A DNA stretch of 64,000 bases. Source: Actinobacteria bacterium OV320 (GTDB lineage Bacteria > Actinomycetota > Actinomycetes > Streptomycetales > Streptomycetaceae). This document shows positions 26,764 through 36,339 of the stretch, piece by piece. The notes under the pieces are model-generated. The model did not search any database and was not told where the DNA came from. It was given only the letters and a program-made list of their open reading frames with translations. The stretch's first letter is position 1, and every line of letters starts with the position of its first letter. The stretch is from positions 434,001 to 498,000 of the forward strand of contig LJCX01000030.1 in assembly GCA_001298545.1 (NCBI GenBank). Direction: 5' to 3'. Made by a program: the position numbers and the translations under genes.

Positions 26764-28826
26764 AGCCGGAGGACGGCCACGCCCAGCGGGTCCAGGGTGA
26801 GCACCTCGCCCTGCTCGAGCCGTTTGCCGGTGAGGAGGTCGGTCGCGGCCGTGTGGGCGGGCAACGAGGCCGGCTCAGCGGCGTGGTTGAGGAGAAAGAG
26901 GAGACGGGCTCCATCGGGTGTGACACGGGTGGCGGTCTCGACGGTGTGATGGTCGGCGTAGGGGCCGATCAGGTCGTGGCGGGCGAGCACCTGGCGGACG
27001 ACGTGGTCGACGCCGGGCTGGTCGAGGGCGGTCGCCACGTACCAGGCCTGGCCGGCGCCGAAGTGGTGGCGGGTGACGGCCGGGGTGCCGGCGTAGAAGT
27101 CGGCGCCGTAGGTGGCGACCGGCTCGGCGCCGCGGAGCTGGACGAGCTCGAAGACGAGCCGGGCCCGCGCCACCAGATCCCCCAGCTGTACCGGCTGTTC
27201 GACCTCGCCCTGCCGGGCGTCCCATTCATCGACGCGGATACCCATGAGGGGGGCCAGCGGGCCGGGGACGTCGGCGAGGAAGGCTCGGTCGTGTTCGTCG
27301 GAGCGGGCGGTGAGGAAGGTGGCGAGGACGGTTCCGCCTCGTCGGGCCACCGCCTCCAGACGTTCCGCCAGGTCTCCCTTGACGAGGTGGAGTACGGGGG
27401 CGAGGACCACGTCGTACGGCGTGAGATCGGCGGTCACCGCCACGACATCGACGTCGGCTCCCGCCTCGCGGGCGGCTCGGTAGTAAGCGTGTACGACGTC
27501 CTGGTACCGGACCAGGCGCGAGGGGCCGTCGGAGATCTCCAGCGCCCACCAGCTGTCCCAGTCGAAGAGGAGCGCGGTGCGGGCCGGGGTCCGGGCGCCC
27601 AGGGTGGCCGCTCCGAGCTCGCCCAGTTCCCGGCCGAGGGCGGCGACTTCACGGAACACGCGGGTGTCGTCCCGGCCCGCGTGGCCGATGACCGCGCCGT
27701 GGTACTTCTCGCAGGCGCCGCGTGAGGCGCGCATCTGGAAGTAGAGGGCGGCGTCCGCCCCGTGGGCGATGGCCTGCCAGGTGGCGAGTCGGAGTTCGCC
27801 CGGACGGCGCAGGGGGTTGACGTCGCGGCAGGCGGTGGTGGACGGGGTCTGCTCCATCAGCCAGAAGGGGGCACCGTCCTTGAGGCCGCGCATCAGGTCG
27901 TGGGCGAGGGCAGGCCGAGTGGGCGGGGCGTCGAGGGGCGGGTAGTTGTCCCAGGAGGCGAAGTCGAGATGGGGCGCCCAGCGGTGGTAGTCGAGCGGAC
28001 GGTAGGTGCCCATGAGGTTGGTGGTGACGGGTGTGTCGGGGTCGTGGGCGCGGATCGCCTCCTTCTCGCCGGTGAAGCAGCCGAGCAGGGCCTCCGTCAT
28101 GAAGCGCTGGTAGTCGAGGGTGATGCCCTGGAAGGCCGTGTGGTCGGGGCCGCGCCAGTGTTCGGTGAGGGCGCTCGGCGGCTCGACCTGGTCCCAGTCG
28201 GTGTAGCGGTGCGACCAAAAGGTCGTCCACCACGCGTCGTTGAGTGCGTCGAGCGTGCCGTGCCGCTCGCGCAGCCAACCACGAAAGGCGTCGGCGCACA
28301 GGTCGCAGTAACAGGCTCCGCCGTACTCGTTGTTGATGTGCCAGGCCAGCAACGCCGGGTGGTAGACGTACCGTTCGGCGAGCCGGCCCGCCAGAGCCGT
28401 GGCGAGTCGACGGTAAGCGGGTGAACTGGGGCAGAAGTTGTGCCGTTGACCGTAGCGATGCCGACGGCCCTCGAAGTCGGTGCGGCTCACCTCGGGGTAC
28501 TTCTTCGCCAGCCAGGGCGGGAGGGCGGCGGTCCCGGTGGCGAGGCAGACCTGCCGGCCTTCGGCCGCGGCGCGGTCGAGGATGCCGTCGAGGATCGTGA
28601 AGTCGTAAACGCTTTCGTCAGGTTGAGTGAGCGACCAGATGAAGACGCCCACGGTGAGCGTGTCCACTCCGGCCTGGGTGAACAGACGGTGGTCCTCGTC
28701 CCGGACGTCCTGCGGCCACTGCTCGGGGTTGTAGTCGCCGCCGTACGGCATCCTGTCGGTGCGCGGGAGACGGCCGTCGTTTCCGGCGTCGGGTCCGGTG
28801 TCGTTTCCGGTGTCGGGTCCGGTCAT
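26757..28826 (-). CDS. Beta-galactosidase / arabinopyranosidase family (GH42)
   Basis: A 689-residue cytoplasmic glycosidase. After an N-terminal repeat-like tail (TGPDTGNDTGPDAGND) the TIM barrel begins MPYGGDYNPEQWP, a GH42 hallmark. The acid/base is E167 in HINNEYGG and the nucleophile E325 in LMEQTPS. Cysteines 132, 172, 174 and 177 form the metal site typical of many GH42 enzymes. The substrate may be a beta-galactoside or alpha-L-arabinopyranoside side chain of hemicellulose. The ATG overlaps the stop of the DUF624 frame (ATGA), and AGGAGG lies ten bases upstream, so it can be translated even though that gene is frameshifted. Confidence 0.9.
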   Translation of the reverse strand: MTGPDTGNDTGPDAGNDGRLPRTDRMPYGGDYNPEQWPQDVRDEDHRLFTQAGVDTLTVGVFIWSLTQPDESVYDFTILDGILDRAAAEGRQVCLATGTAALPPWLAKKYPEVSRTDFEGRRHRYGQRHNFCPSSPAYRRLATALAGRLAERYVYHPALLAWHINNEYGGACYCDLCADAFRGWLRERHGTLDALNDAWWTTFWSHRYTDWDQVEPPSALTEHWRGPDHTAFQGITLDYQRFMTEALLGCFTGEKEAIRAHDPDTPVTTNLMGTYRPLDYHRWAPHLDFASWDNYPPLDAPPTRPALAHDLMRGLKDGAPFWLMEQTPSTTACRDVNPLRRPGELRLATWQAIAHGADAALYFQMRASRGACEKYHGAVIGHAGRDDTRVFREVAALGRELGELGAATLGARTPARTALLFDWDSWWALEISDGPSRLVRYQDVVHAYYRAAREAGADVDVVAVTADLTPYDVVLAPVLHLVKGDLAERLEAVARRGGTVLATFLTARSDEHDRAFLADVPGPLAPLMGIRVDEWDARQGEVEQPVQLGDLVARARLVFELVQLRGAEPVATYGADFYAGTPAVTRHHFGAGQAWYVATALDQPGVDHVVRQVLARHDLIGPYADHHTVETATRVTPDGARLLFLLNHAAEPASLPAHTAATDLLTGKRLEQGEVLTLDPLGVAVLRLQ

Positions 28827-29511
28827 ACGGTGAAGTCCTCCTGGGTCTCGACGATCACCGGGCCGCTCGACCTCAGCAGGGAGAGCAGCAGCGGTGCGGC
28901 CAGCAGGGCGGGCAGGGCTTCCGTGAGCAGGGCGGTCAGCGCGCCGACCAGGACGAGCAGGGAGGCTGCGGCGAGGGTGGCGCGGCCCCGCCGGAGCAGG
29001 AAGTACGCGGCGAGCCGGGCGGTGTCACGGGCGCGGAAGGCGAACAGCGAGGTGAGGACGAGGGCGTGGGTGCCCCAGAGGAGCGCGGCCACGCCGATCA
29101 CCCCGAGCAGCACCGCCCACCAGCCGGGCAGGCCCGTGGCGGCGAAGTGGGTGAGGGTGAACGCGATCACCGTGAGCCAGGCCAGCAGGGGTGCCCAGAG
29201 CTTCAGCGCGGGGAAGGCGTTGAGACGCCAGCCACGCAGGTAGCAGCGGGCCGGGTGGAGGTCGGTGAGGTCGCGGCTGCGGTGATGCAGGGCGTACAGC
29301 GCGGCGGACAGGGCCGGGCCGAGCGGCAGCAGGCGGCGAGGGGCAGGTTCGCCGGTTCGGGGCCCAGGAAGAGCAGGCCGACCAGCCCGGGGGCGGCCGT
29401 CGCGAGGAGAAGGCCCTCGATGGTGAGGAGGGTGTGCAGGAGGGCGGCGGCTCGGGACAGGGGTCCGGTGCCGAATCCGCTCGCCGTGGTCGCGGTGGTC
29501 GCGGTGCTCAT
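28823..29511 (-). pseudogene. DUF624 (YesL-like) membrane protein, frameshifted
   Basis: Two frames together make one DUF624-type membrane protein. The first (from ATG 29511, with AAGGAAAG before it) encodes a hydrophobic start (LLHTLLTIEGLLLATAAPGL) up to about NLPLA. The continuation (LPLGPALSAALYALHHRSRDL to the end, with four more membrane segments) is in another frame. The shift lies near 29325-29345 and equals a net loss of one base (modulo three). In the first frame translation would stop at 29203. DUF624 proteins commonly accompany LplB/LplC sugar importers. A sequencing error is possible; otherwise the gene is broken. Confidence 0.75.
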
Positions 29512-29641
29512 GAGGCTTTCCTTGCCGTCGGGGGCGGGCTGCGGCGGGGGTAACCGGTTCCGGAATCATTCGGCCCGCGGCCTGGGCGGCCCAGCTGCGC
29601 AGTGGCCGGCGACGGAGGGGCGGGAAACCGGTATCGAAATC

Positions 29642-29663
29642 CCTCATGTGGCGGTTCATGAGG
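29642..29663 (-). terminator. Hairpin between the GH39 and DUF624 genes
   Basis: CCTCATG and CATGAGG arms around an 8-base loop, flanked by CGAAA and TTTCG-like ends. The 208-base gap also contains ACCGGT-type sequence. It may be an attenuator or part of an operator for the downstream genes. Confidence 0.4.
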
Positions 29664-29719
29664 TCGTTTCGCCGGATACGCGGCGGGGGCGGAAAGCGGT
29701 GTCGAAGCGCTTACCGCGC

Positions 29720-31228
29720 TCATGCCGCCGCCCCGCCGAGCAGCCGTCGTTCGTCCCACCAGGGAGGGGTCTCGTCGGTGAGCGGGGTGAGTTCGACGAG
29801 GGTGATCTCGTGGCGGGACAGGGTGAGGTCCAGTTCGGCACGGCCCTGCGGGGTGGTCAGCCGCCGGTGGCTGCGGGCGGGTTCGGCGGCCTCGTGCAGG
29901 AGGTGCAGTTGCCTGGACCGTGGTGAGCGTGGGCTGCCCATGTGCCGCCAGACGGCGTAGGCGTTTCCTTGCTCGTCGTCGACCGTGGACCGGCGGACGA
30001 AGACCTGACGCGCCATGACCGGGAGGGACAGCCGCAGCGCATGGCGCCCGGGGCCGGGGGTCTCGCCGGTCGGGTCGACGGGCGCCCAGGCCAGGATCGT
30101 GATCCGGCCGTCGGGGTGGCGGGTGACCAGGTGGTCGTCGCCGCGTGCGAGCAGGTCGGGGCCCATCCGCGCCATGAACGCGTACAGGTGGTACGTCGGT
30201 TTCTTGATCTGCCGGTGGGTGAGCAGCCCGAACCCGCCGTGGAAGAGGGCCGTGGGGACACCGGTTTCCTCGAACATGTCGCTGAACGTCCAGTACGAGA
30301 AGGAGTCGGCGAGGTCACCGCCGTGTGCGAGGACCGGCGCCAGGTAAGCGGCATGGAAAGCGGTGTCGTGGATCGGGTTGTCCGGGCGGTAGGAGGAGTT
30401 GAACTCAGTGATGTGCACCGGTAGCTCGGCCAGCCGGGTTCCCTTGAGGAGTGCTCGGGGTGCGGCGAACTGGTCGAGCAGGCCGGAGGCCGGGGCCAGG
30501 GTCTGGTGGACGCCGAACGGCACGTGCTGCGCGGGGCCGGAGGTGTAGGCGTGCTTCGACACGAAGTCGACGGGCACGTCCCGATGCTCTGCGAACTCGG
30601 CGAACCGCTCCAGCCAGTCGTCGGCGCCCGGGGAGATGGCCGGGCCCCCGACCTGGAGGCCGGCGTCCACCTCCTTCACCGCGTGGGCGGTGACCTCGTA
30701 CAGGCGGTGATACGCCTTTTCGTCCGCGTCCTGCCAGAAGTCGGGCAGGTTCGGCTCGTTCCACACCTCGATCGGCCAGGTGCGAACCTCGTCGAGGCCG
30801 TAGCGGTCGACGAGGTGAGCGAGGGTGGAGCGCACCAGGTCGGCCCACTCGCGGTGTGAGCGGGGCGGGGTGACATTGCCCTGCCACCAGAAGACGGTGC
30901 GGCTTCCCGAGGCCAGTTCCGCGGGCATGAAGCCGAGCTCGAGAAAGGGGCGGATGCCGGCCGACAGAAACGCGTCGACGACCTGGTCGACGTAGGTGTA
31001 GGAGTGGTGGGTGCGGCGGGCTCCCCCGTGGTCGTACGGGCGGTACACGCCCATTCCGTCGCTGAACAGGCCGTGGCCGCGAATATGGCGGAAACCGATT
31101 TCACGCTGGATCAGAGCGAGGGAGTCCTGGTAGTCGCGACGCAGGGCGAGTTCGATCCGTCCGGTGCCCACGCAGAAACGCCAGGCGTCGGAGAGCCGGC
31201 CTGTCGGCTCGGCGGGAACAGTGCTCAC
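29720..31228 (-). CDS. Beta-xylosidase family glycosidase (GH39)
   Basis: A 502-residue enzyme without a signal peptide. The GH39 barrel shows GFRHIRGHGLFSDGMG, the acid/base E158 in EVWNEPNL and the nucleophile E275 in VHITEFNSSY, followed by YWTFSDMFEE and a C-terminal beta-sandwich. The family removes beta-xylose from xylo-oligosaccharides. The GTG start overlaps the stop of the solute-binding gene (GTGA), so it is translated with the importer. This fits intracellular hydrolysis of imported xylan fragments. Beta-xylosidase is the best reading, but GH39 also includes other activities. Confidence 0.85.
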   Translation of the reverse strand: MSTVPAEPTGRLSDAWRFCVGTGRIELALRRDYQDSLALIQREIGFRHIRGHGLFSDGMGVYRPYDHGGARRTHHSYTYVDQVVDAFLSAGIRPFLELGFMPAELASGSRTVFWWQGNVTPPRSHREWADLVRSTLAHLVDRYGLDEVRTWPIEVWNEPNLPDFWQDADEKAYHRLYEVTAHAVKEVDAGLQVGGPAISPGADDWLERFAEFAEHRDVPVDFVSKHAYTSGPAQHVPFGVHQTLAPASGLLDQFAAPRALLKGTRLAELPVHITEFNSSYRPDNPIHDTAFHAAYLAPVLAHGGDLADSFSYWTFSDMFEETGVPTALFHGGFGLLTHRQIKKPTYHLYAFMARMGPDLLARGDDHLVTRHPDGRITILAWAPVDPTGETPGPGRHALRLSLPVMARQVFVRRSTVDDEQGNAYAVWRHMGSPRSPRSRQLHLLHEAAEPARSHRRLTTPQGRAELDLTLSRHEITLVELTPLTDETPPWWDERRLLGGAAA

Positions 31229-32880
31229 CCGTTCTCCTTCTTGAAGCGTTCACGCGCCTTGTTGTGCAGGCCGACGAGCTGATCCATGTTCTTGGCCTTC
31301 AACTCGGTGACGTAGTCGTCCCATTCGGACAACGGGCGCTTGCCCATGACGAACTTGAGCGTGTTCTGGGTGACGTGGTCCCTCAGGGGCGTGTCCCACA
31401 GCGACGCCTGCTCCTGCTCCACGGACTGCAACGGGTGGGCCGGGCCGATCGGCAGTTGCTCGCGTCGGGCCATCGCGTCCTGGAACTTCTTCTCGTCCGG
31501 GCTGAAGGAAGAGGAGACCAGCGCCCAGCTGCCGCCGTACGTGAAGACACCGTTGAAGAAGCCGTAGTCCTTTTGCAGGTCCTTCGGGGCATCCGGGTCC
31601 GAGCCCATGAGGGTGATGCCCGGCTCCGGCTTGTACTGGTCGCCGACACGGGTGTAAGTGACGTCCTGGACACCCCACTTGGCGAACCGCTGACCCTCGT
31701 CCGAGTACCACAGCCAGTCGACGAACTGCATCATCGCGACGAAGGTGTCGCTTTTGAGCGCCTTGCTGGAGACCATGACACCGTTTTCCAACCGGGCGCC
31801 GCCGATCACCACCGGACCGGCCGGACCGAGCGGTACCGGCACCATCTCGATCTTCGCTCCGCTCACCTGTTTCTCCAGGTTGTAACGGTAGTTCTGGACC
31901 AGCTCCTGCGGATTGGCGCTGATCGCGAAGGATTTCTCGCCCAACAGCTTCTGCACGGCGTCGTCGTCCGTCTGAGTGAAACTCTCCGGGTCCATCAGCT
32001 TCTCGGCGACCAGTTTCCTCAGGTACTCGATCATCTGGCGGTAGCCGTCCGTGGCGCCGGTGAAGACGAACTCCCCGGCCTTCGCGTCGAAACTGATGTT
32101 GTCGTAGGTCCAGCCCGCCCGCACGCCGTACGCCTGGCCGAGGTAGCTGAGCAACGCGGCTGCTGGGAAAGGGGTGTTGGTGCTCCAGCGATCGGTGAAC
32201 GGGTAGCGATCGGGGTATTCGGCCTTGATCGCCTTGAAGACGTCGTACACCTCGTCCCAGGTGGTGGGGAGGCTCAGGCCGAGCCTGTCGAGGACGTCCG
32301 TGCGCAAGGACAGCGAGTAGCCGGACTTGACCTTCTCCTGCAGGCCCGGAAGAAGGTAGTACTTGCCGTCGGACTGCCTGATGGAGTCGAGTTCCGGTTC
32401 CAGCTTCCATTTTCGCACCTTGTCCTGGAAGTTGGGCATGAGGTGCACGTACTCGCTGACCGGCAGGATCGCGCCCGAGGAGACAAAGGCGACTTCCGAC
32501 GGGTGATACGTCTTGGGTATCAGGAACGGGGCGTCGCCCGCGCCGATGAGGACGCTGCGCTTCTTCTCGTAATCGCTCAGCGGGACGGCAACGGGTTTCA
32601 GCGTGATACCGGTGCGCTTGGTGAGTTCCTTCCAGAACAGCCAGCTGTCCTTCAACGGGTAGACCGGGTTGTTGTTGTGCAGGACCGAGAAGGAAAGCGG
32701 CTTCGATGCCTTGAACTGCTGGCCCGCCCGGTACTCCTTCATCGCGCCGTTCTGTTTCTTGGAGAGGTCTTTGGAGTCCTCTGCATCGTCGCCGCTGCCG
32801 CACCCGGTGAGGGTGGCGAGGCCGATGAAGCCTGCGGCGGTGAGAATCTGGCGTCGGGACAGCTGACCTGCGTTCTTCAC
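31225..32880 (-). CDS. Extracellular solute-binding lipoprotein (LplA-like)
   Basis: A 551-residue binding protein for oligosaccharides, longer than classical sugar-binding proteins, as is usual for the LplA type. The N-terminus has SRRQILTAAGF, which could be a Tat signal, and a lipobox TLTGC (Cys about 27). The body has YHPSEVAFVSSGAILPVSEY and DRWSTNTPFPA. GTG 32880 follows GGGAG by five bases. It is 33 bases downstream of the LplC-type permease and overlaps the GH39 gene, so one operon imports and cleaves the same sugar, most likely xylo-oligosaccharides carrying glucuronic acid. Confidence 0.88.
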   Translation of the reverse strand: MKNAGQLSRRQILTAAGFIGLATLTGCGSGDDAEDSKDLSKKQNGAMKEYRAGQQFKASKPLSFSVLHNNNPVYPLKDSWLFWKELTKRTGITLKPVAVPLSDYEKKRSVLIGAGDAPFLIPKTYHPSEVAFVSSGAILPVSEYVHLMPNFQDKVRKWKLEPELDSIRQSDGKYYLLPGLQEKVKSGYSLSLRTDVLDRLGLSLPTTWDEVYDVFKAIKAEYPDRYPFTDRWSTNTPFPAAALLSYLGQAYGVRAGWTYDNISFDAKAGEFVFTGATDGYRQMIEYLRKLVAEKLMDPESFTQTDDDAVQKLLGEKSFAISANPQELVQNYRYNLEKQVSGAKIEMVPVPLGPAGPVVIGGARLENGVMVSSKALKSDTFVAMMQFVDWLWYSDEGQRFAKWGVQDVTYTRVGDQYKPEPGITLMGSDPDAPKDLQKDYGFFNGVFTYGGSWALVSSSFSPDEKKFQDAMARREQLPIGPAHPLQSVEQEQASLWDTPLRDHVTQNTLKFVMGKRPLSEWDDYVTELKAKNMDQLVGLHNKARERFKKENG

Positions 32881-32913
32881 GGATACTCCCTTGTTCCGTA
32901 AGAGGGACGACTC

Positions 32914-33828
32914 TCAGCCCTTGACCGCGCCGAGCATCACGCCCGAGACGAAATAGCGCTGGACGAACGGGTAGACACAGAGGATGGGCAGCGACGTCAG
33001 TACGATCGCGACCGCCTGGATGTTGGCCCCCACCTGACTGAGCTGCTCCGTACCGGCGCCCGCGTTGCCGCCCGTGGTGGCACCGGAGATGAGGTTGCGC
33101 AGATAGACGGTGGCCGGCATGAGTTCGGTCCGGTCCATGTAGAGGTATGCGGAGAACCAGGAGTTCCAGAAGGACACGGAGTAGAAGAGCACCATCGTCG
33201 CGATGACCGCCTTGGACAGCGGCAGCACGACCCTGAGCAGAATGCCGTAGGTGCTCAGACCGTCGATCTCCGCGGCTTCCTCCAGCTCGGTGGGCAGGCT
33301 CTCGAAGAACGCCTTCATCACCAGCAGATTGAAGACGCTGATGGCGTTGGGCAGCGCGATCGCCCAGACGGAGTTCTTCAGGCCGAGGCTGGTGACCAGG
33401 ACGTAATGGGGGATCAGCCCGCCGGTGAAGAACATGGTGAACACGGCGACGCCGACGAGAACGCCCCGCCCCTTGAGGTTCCTCTTCGACAGGACATAGG
33501 CGTAACAGGTCGTGAGAGCCATGGCGATGACGGTGGAGACGACCGTGTAGAGCACGGTGTTTCCGTAGTTTCGCCAGAACATCGAGTCCTGGAAAACGAT
33601 TCTGTAGGTGGTGAGGTTGAACCCCTCGGGCCACAGGGTCACCTCACCGGCTCGGATCTGACGTTCACCGCTGAACGACCGGGCGATGATGTTGACGAAG
33701 GGATAGAGGGTCACCAGCACGACCAGGGTGAGGATCACGCCGTTCACGCCTTGGAAGACGCGGTAGCCACGCGTGGGCTGGTTCACGGAGGTGCGGGGGC
33801 GCGGAGCACGGGACGTCAGGAGGCTCAC
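32914..33828 (-). CDS. Sugar ABC transporter permease (LplC-like)
   Basis: A 304-residue MalG-type permease with six membrane helices and the EAA loop EAAEIDGLSTYGILLRVVLP. The end (FVSGVMLGAVKG) is characteristic of the LplC group. The GTG at 33828 overlaps the stop of the LplB-like gene by four bases; the longer open frame upstream is only read-through of that gene in another frame. The partner ATPase is not encoded here and is probably MsiK. Confidence 0.9.
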   Translation of the reverse strand: MSLLTSRAPRPRTSVNQPTRGYRVFQGVNGVILTLVVLVTLYPFVNIIARSFSGERQIRAGEVTLWPEGFNLTTYRIVFQDSMFWRNYGNTVLYTVVSTVIAMALTTCYAYVLSKRNLKGRGVLVGVAVFTMFFTGGLIPHYVLVTSLGLKNSVWAIALPNAISVFNLLVMKAFFESLPTELEEAAEIDGLSTYGILLRVVLPLSKAVIATMVLFYSVSFWNSWFSAYLYMDRTELMPATVYLRNLISGATTGGNAGAGTEQLSQVGANIQAVAIVLTSLPILCVYPFVQRYFVSGVMLGAVKG

Positions 33829-34817
33829 CACAGGCTCGTCCCCACCGTGCGACGCGACAGTTGGTTCGCGCCGGTGACCAGCACCAGCCCGATGATCGCT
33901 TCGAACAGACCGATCGCGGCGGCGTAGCTGAAACTGTTGGACTCGACGCCGGCCCGGTAGAGGTAGGTAGAGACCACGTCGGCCGTCGGGTAGGTCAGCG
34001 GGTTGTAGAGCAGCAGGACCTTCTCGAAGCCGACCGCCAGGAACGTGCCGATGTTCAGGATCAGCAACGTGATCATGGTGGGGCGGATGCCGGGCAGGGT
34101 GACGTGCCAGATCTGCCGCCAGCGGCTCGCGCCGTCGATCCGCGCGGCCTCGTAGAGGTCTTCGTCGATCGTGGTGAGCGCGGCGAGGTAGAGGATCGTG
34201 CCCCATCCCGCGGTCTGCCAGATCTCCGAGCCGACGTAGATCGTGCGGAACCAGCCGGGTTCCTGGATGAACCGGACCGGATCGTGGCCGAACCAGTCCA
34301 GCACATGGTTGACCGGACCGTCCGTGGCCAGCATCTGCATGGTGATGCCCGCGACGATCACGACCGACAGGAAGTGCGGAAGGTACGAAACCGATTGCAC
34401 GAACCGTTTCAGCGAGCGTCGGCGCACCTCGTTGAGCAGCAGTGCCAGGACGATCGGGATGGGGAAGCAGAACACGAGCGTCAGTCCGCCGAGCCACAGG
34501 GTGTTGCGGAAGACCTGCCAGAACGTGGGGTCGGTCAGGAACATCCGCACATAGCGCAGCCCCACCCACCGCTCCCCCAGGATCGAACCACCGGGTTCGA
34601 AGCGGCGGAACGCGATCACGTTTCCGATCATCGGCAGGTAACGGAAGACCAGGAAGAACAGCAGCGGCAACACGGCCAGCGAGTACAGCTGCCAGTCCCG
34701 GCGCAGCGCCCGCCGCCAGCCGCGGCGCGCGGTGACCGGACGCTCGGGACCGTGCCGGGTCTTGGGCGGCGGGTCCTGCGTTCCTGGAGGTGGGGCCGAT
34801 GTGGTGGAGGTGCTCAT
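33825..34817 (-). CDS. Sugar ABC transporter permease (LplB-like)
   Basis: A 330-residue MalF-type permease with a Pro/Arg-rich cytoplasmic tail (1-45), six membrane helices and the EAA loop EAARIDGASRWRQIWHVTLP. FRYLPMIGNVIAFRRFEPGG is typical of LplB proteins. It is the first gene of the minus-strand operon LplB - LplC - binding protein - GH39, with DUF624 and GH42 following after a 208-base gap. Two XlnR/BxlR-like operators lie 25-64 bases upstream. Confidence 0.9.
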   Translation of the reverse strand: MSTSTTSAPPPGTQDPPPKTRHGPERPVTARRGWRRALRRDWQLYSLAVLPLLFFLVFRYLPMIGNVIAFRRFEPGGSILGERWVGLRYVRMFLTDPTFWQVFRNTLWLGGLTLVFCFPIPIVLALLLNEVRRRSLKRFVQSVSYLPHFLSVVIVAGITMQMLATDGPVNHVLDWFGHDPVRFIQEPGWFRTIYVGSEIWQTAGWGTILYLAALTTIDEDLYEAARIDGASRWRQIWHVTLPGIRPTMITLLILNIGTFLAVGFEKVLLLYNPLTYPTADVVSTYLYRAGVESNSFSYAAAIGLFEAIIGLVLVTGANQLSRRTVGTSLW

Positions 34818-34841
34818 GCTCGGGCCTCCCGGGGCGTTCTT

Positions 34842-34881
34842 CGAAACACTCGATTCGCAGCGCGTGATCTCGAAACTTTCG
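34842..34881. promoter_or_regulatory. Twin XlnR/BxlR-type operators
   Basis: CGAAACTTTCG at 34871-34881 equals the inverted repeat reported for the xylan regulators XlnR and BxlR of Streptomyces. A second copy, CGAAACACTCG at 34842-34852, matches at 9 of 11 positions. Both lie between the importer operon and the divergent esterase gene, so one repressor could serve both. The 271-base gap shows no gene. Confidence 0.75.
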
Positions 34882-35088
34882 TGCCCTTACCGGTAACTCT
34901 GCGGCAACGTAAGGGCTCACGGAAAGCGCTGTCAATGGGTGCTGCACGGCGGACCGGTGGGACGACGCATGGTGTTGGATTCCGTCACCGGCAGGGTAGA
35001 ACCGGGAAGTTGAGTGCTACGGTCCGCCGCAATTTTCTGTCCGACCTACGCAACGATCGATCGCCCACAACCCCTGCGAGGTGCCCCC

Positions 35089-36081
35089 GTGCCCGCGTTC
35101 GACCTGCCACTGCCGGAGCTGGAACGACACCGCCCCGAACCCGACGAGCCCGACGATTTCGACGCCTTCTGGAGGGCCACCCTGAAGGGGGCAGGGCAGC
35201 CGGCTCCGCTGGTGTCCGTGCGGCCCGTCGAAACCGGTCTCCGCCTCACGAACACCTGGGACGTCACGTTCCGGGGCTTCGCGGGGGATCCGGTGCGCGC
35301 CTGGTTCAGCCTGCCGGCAGACGCTCGGGAACCCCTTCCGGTGGTGGTCGAGTACGTCGGCTACGGACGCGGCCGCGGCCTCCCCCACGAGCGCCTGACC
35401 TGGGTGAACGCTGGTTACGCCCACCTGCTGATGGACAACCGCGGCCAGGGCGACCAGTACGGCAACGGGGGCGCCACCCCCGACCCGCACGCCACCGCGC
35501 CCGGTGGCCCCGGTCCGGCCGCTCGTGGCCTCCGCTCCCCGCACGACTACCACTACCGCCGTCTGATCACGGATGCGGTACGAGCGGTGACGGCGGCTCG
35601 GGCGCTGCCCGGCGTCGATCCCACCCGCACGGTCGCCGCCGGCAACAGTCAGGGCGGCGGACTCGCCCTCGCAGTCGCGGGCCTGCTCCCCGACCTGACC
35701 GCCCTCCTGGTCACGGCCCCACTCCTGTGCGGGATCCGGCGCTCCCTGGAACTCACCGACACGGGCCCGTACGGCGAGATCGCCACCTACCTCTCGGTCC
35801 ACCGGGGCACCGAAGAAACCGCCTACCGCACGCTCTCCTACGTGGAAGGCGTTTCCTTCGCCCGTCGCGCCCAGGCACCCGCCCACTTCGGCACCGGCCT
35901 GCGCGACACGGTCTGCCCGCCGAGCGGGGCGTACGCCGCGTTCAACCGGTACGGGGAGCTGAGCGACGGCGCCGATCCCCGGAAGGAGATGCACGCGTAT
36001 CCGTTCAACGGTCACGAGGGCGGCGAGGGAGAGCAGGTGGCACGCCAACTCCACTGGCTCGCGGCGACGTTGGACGGCTGA
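35089..36081 (+). CDS. Acetylxylan esterase / cephalosporin-C deacetylase family (CE7)
   Basis: A 330-residue cytoplasmic alpha/beta hydrolase that removes acetyl groups from short xylo-oligosaccharides. The triad is visible: S187 in GNSQGG, D273 in GLRDTVCP and H309 in NGHEGG. The family landmark RGQGDQ (about 118) is present, as is the N-terminal FDAFWRATL segment. The GTG at 35089 is preferred (GCGAGG about seven bases before); an in-frame start at 35014 lacks a ribosome site. It is divergent from the xylo-oligosaccharide importer and shares its operator region. Confidence 0.9.
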   Translation: MPAFDLPLPELERHRPEPDEPDDFDAFWRATLKGAGQPAPLVSVRPVETGLRLTNTWDVTFRGFAGDPVRAWFSLPADAREPLPVVVEYVGYGRGRGLPHERLTWVNAGYAHLLMDNRGQGDQYGNGGATPDPHATAPGGPGPAARGLRSPHDYHYRRLITDAVRAVTAARALPGVDPTRTVAAGNSQGGGLALAVAGLLPDLTALLVTAPLLCGIRRSLELTDTGPYGEIATYLSVHRGTEETAYRTLSYVEGVSFARRAQAPAHFGTGLRDTVCPPSGAYAAFNRYGELSDGADPRKEMHAYPFNGHEGGEGEQVARQLHWLAATLDG

Positions 36082-36218
36082 CGTCCGTATCACGTCACCA
36101 CCCTCTCGCGACAGCCGGTACGGTGCGTCACGCCAGAATCCGGGGTGGTGCCGCGGTGGGTGGCTCCACCCGCCGGGCCGAGGGGATCACGCACCTCCCC
36201 GCGCGAGAACGCACGAAG

Positions 36219-36257
36219 GCACCTGGGCACCTGGGCACCTGGGCACCTGGGCACCTG
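36219..36257. repeat. 8-base tandem repeat (GCACCTGG), about 4.9 copies
   Basis: Perfect head-to-tail copies of GCACCTGG in non-coding sequence after the esterase gene. Confidence 0.95.
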
Positions 36258-36339
36258 CAGGCGTTTCCCGGCCAACCCCTTTCCAACTCGGTTGGCTCCT
36301 ACACGCGTTGACCCGGTAAGGTCGTCCCAGCGACGTTCA

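Noticed and set aside
29642..29663. Considered as a second XlnR operator because CGAAA and TTTCG flank it
   Set aside because: The half-sites are about 30 bases apart instead of one base; the inner hairpin explains the symmetry better.
32914..34947. One 677-residue permease
   Set aside because: The first half is the LplB gene read in the wrong frame; the real LplC start is the GTG overlapping the LplB stop.
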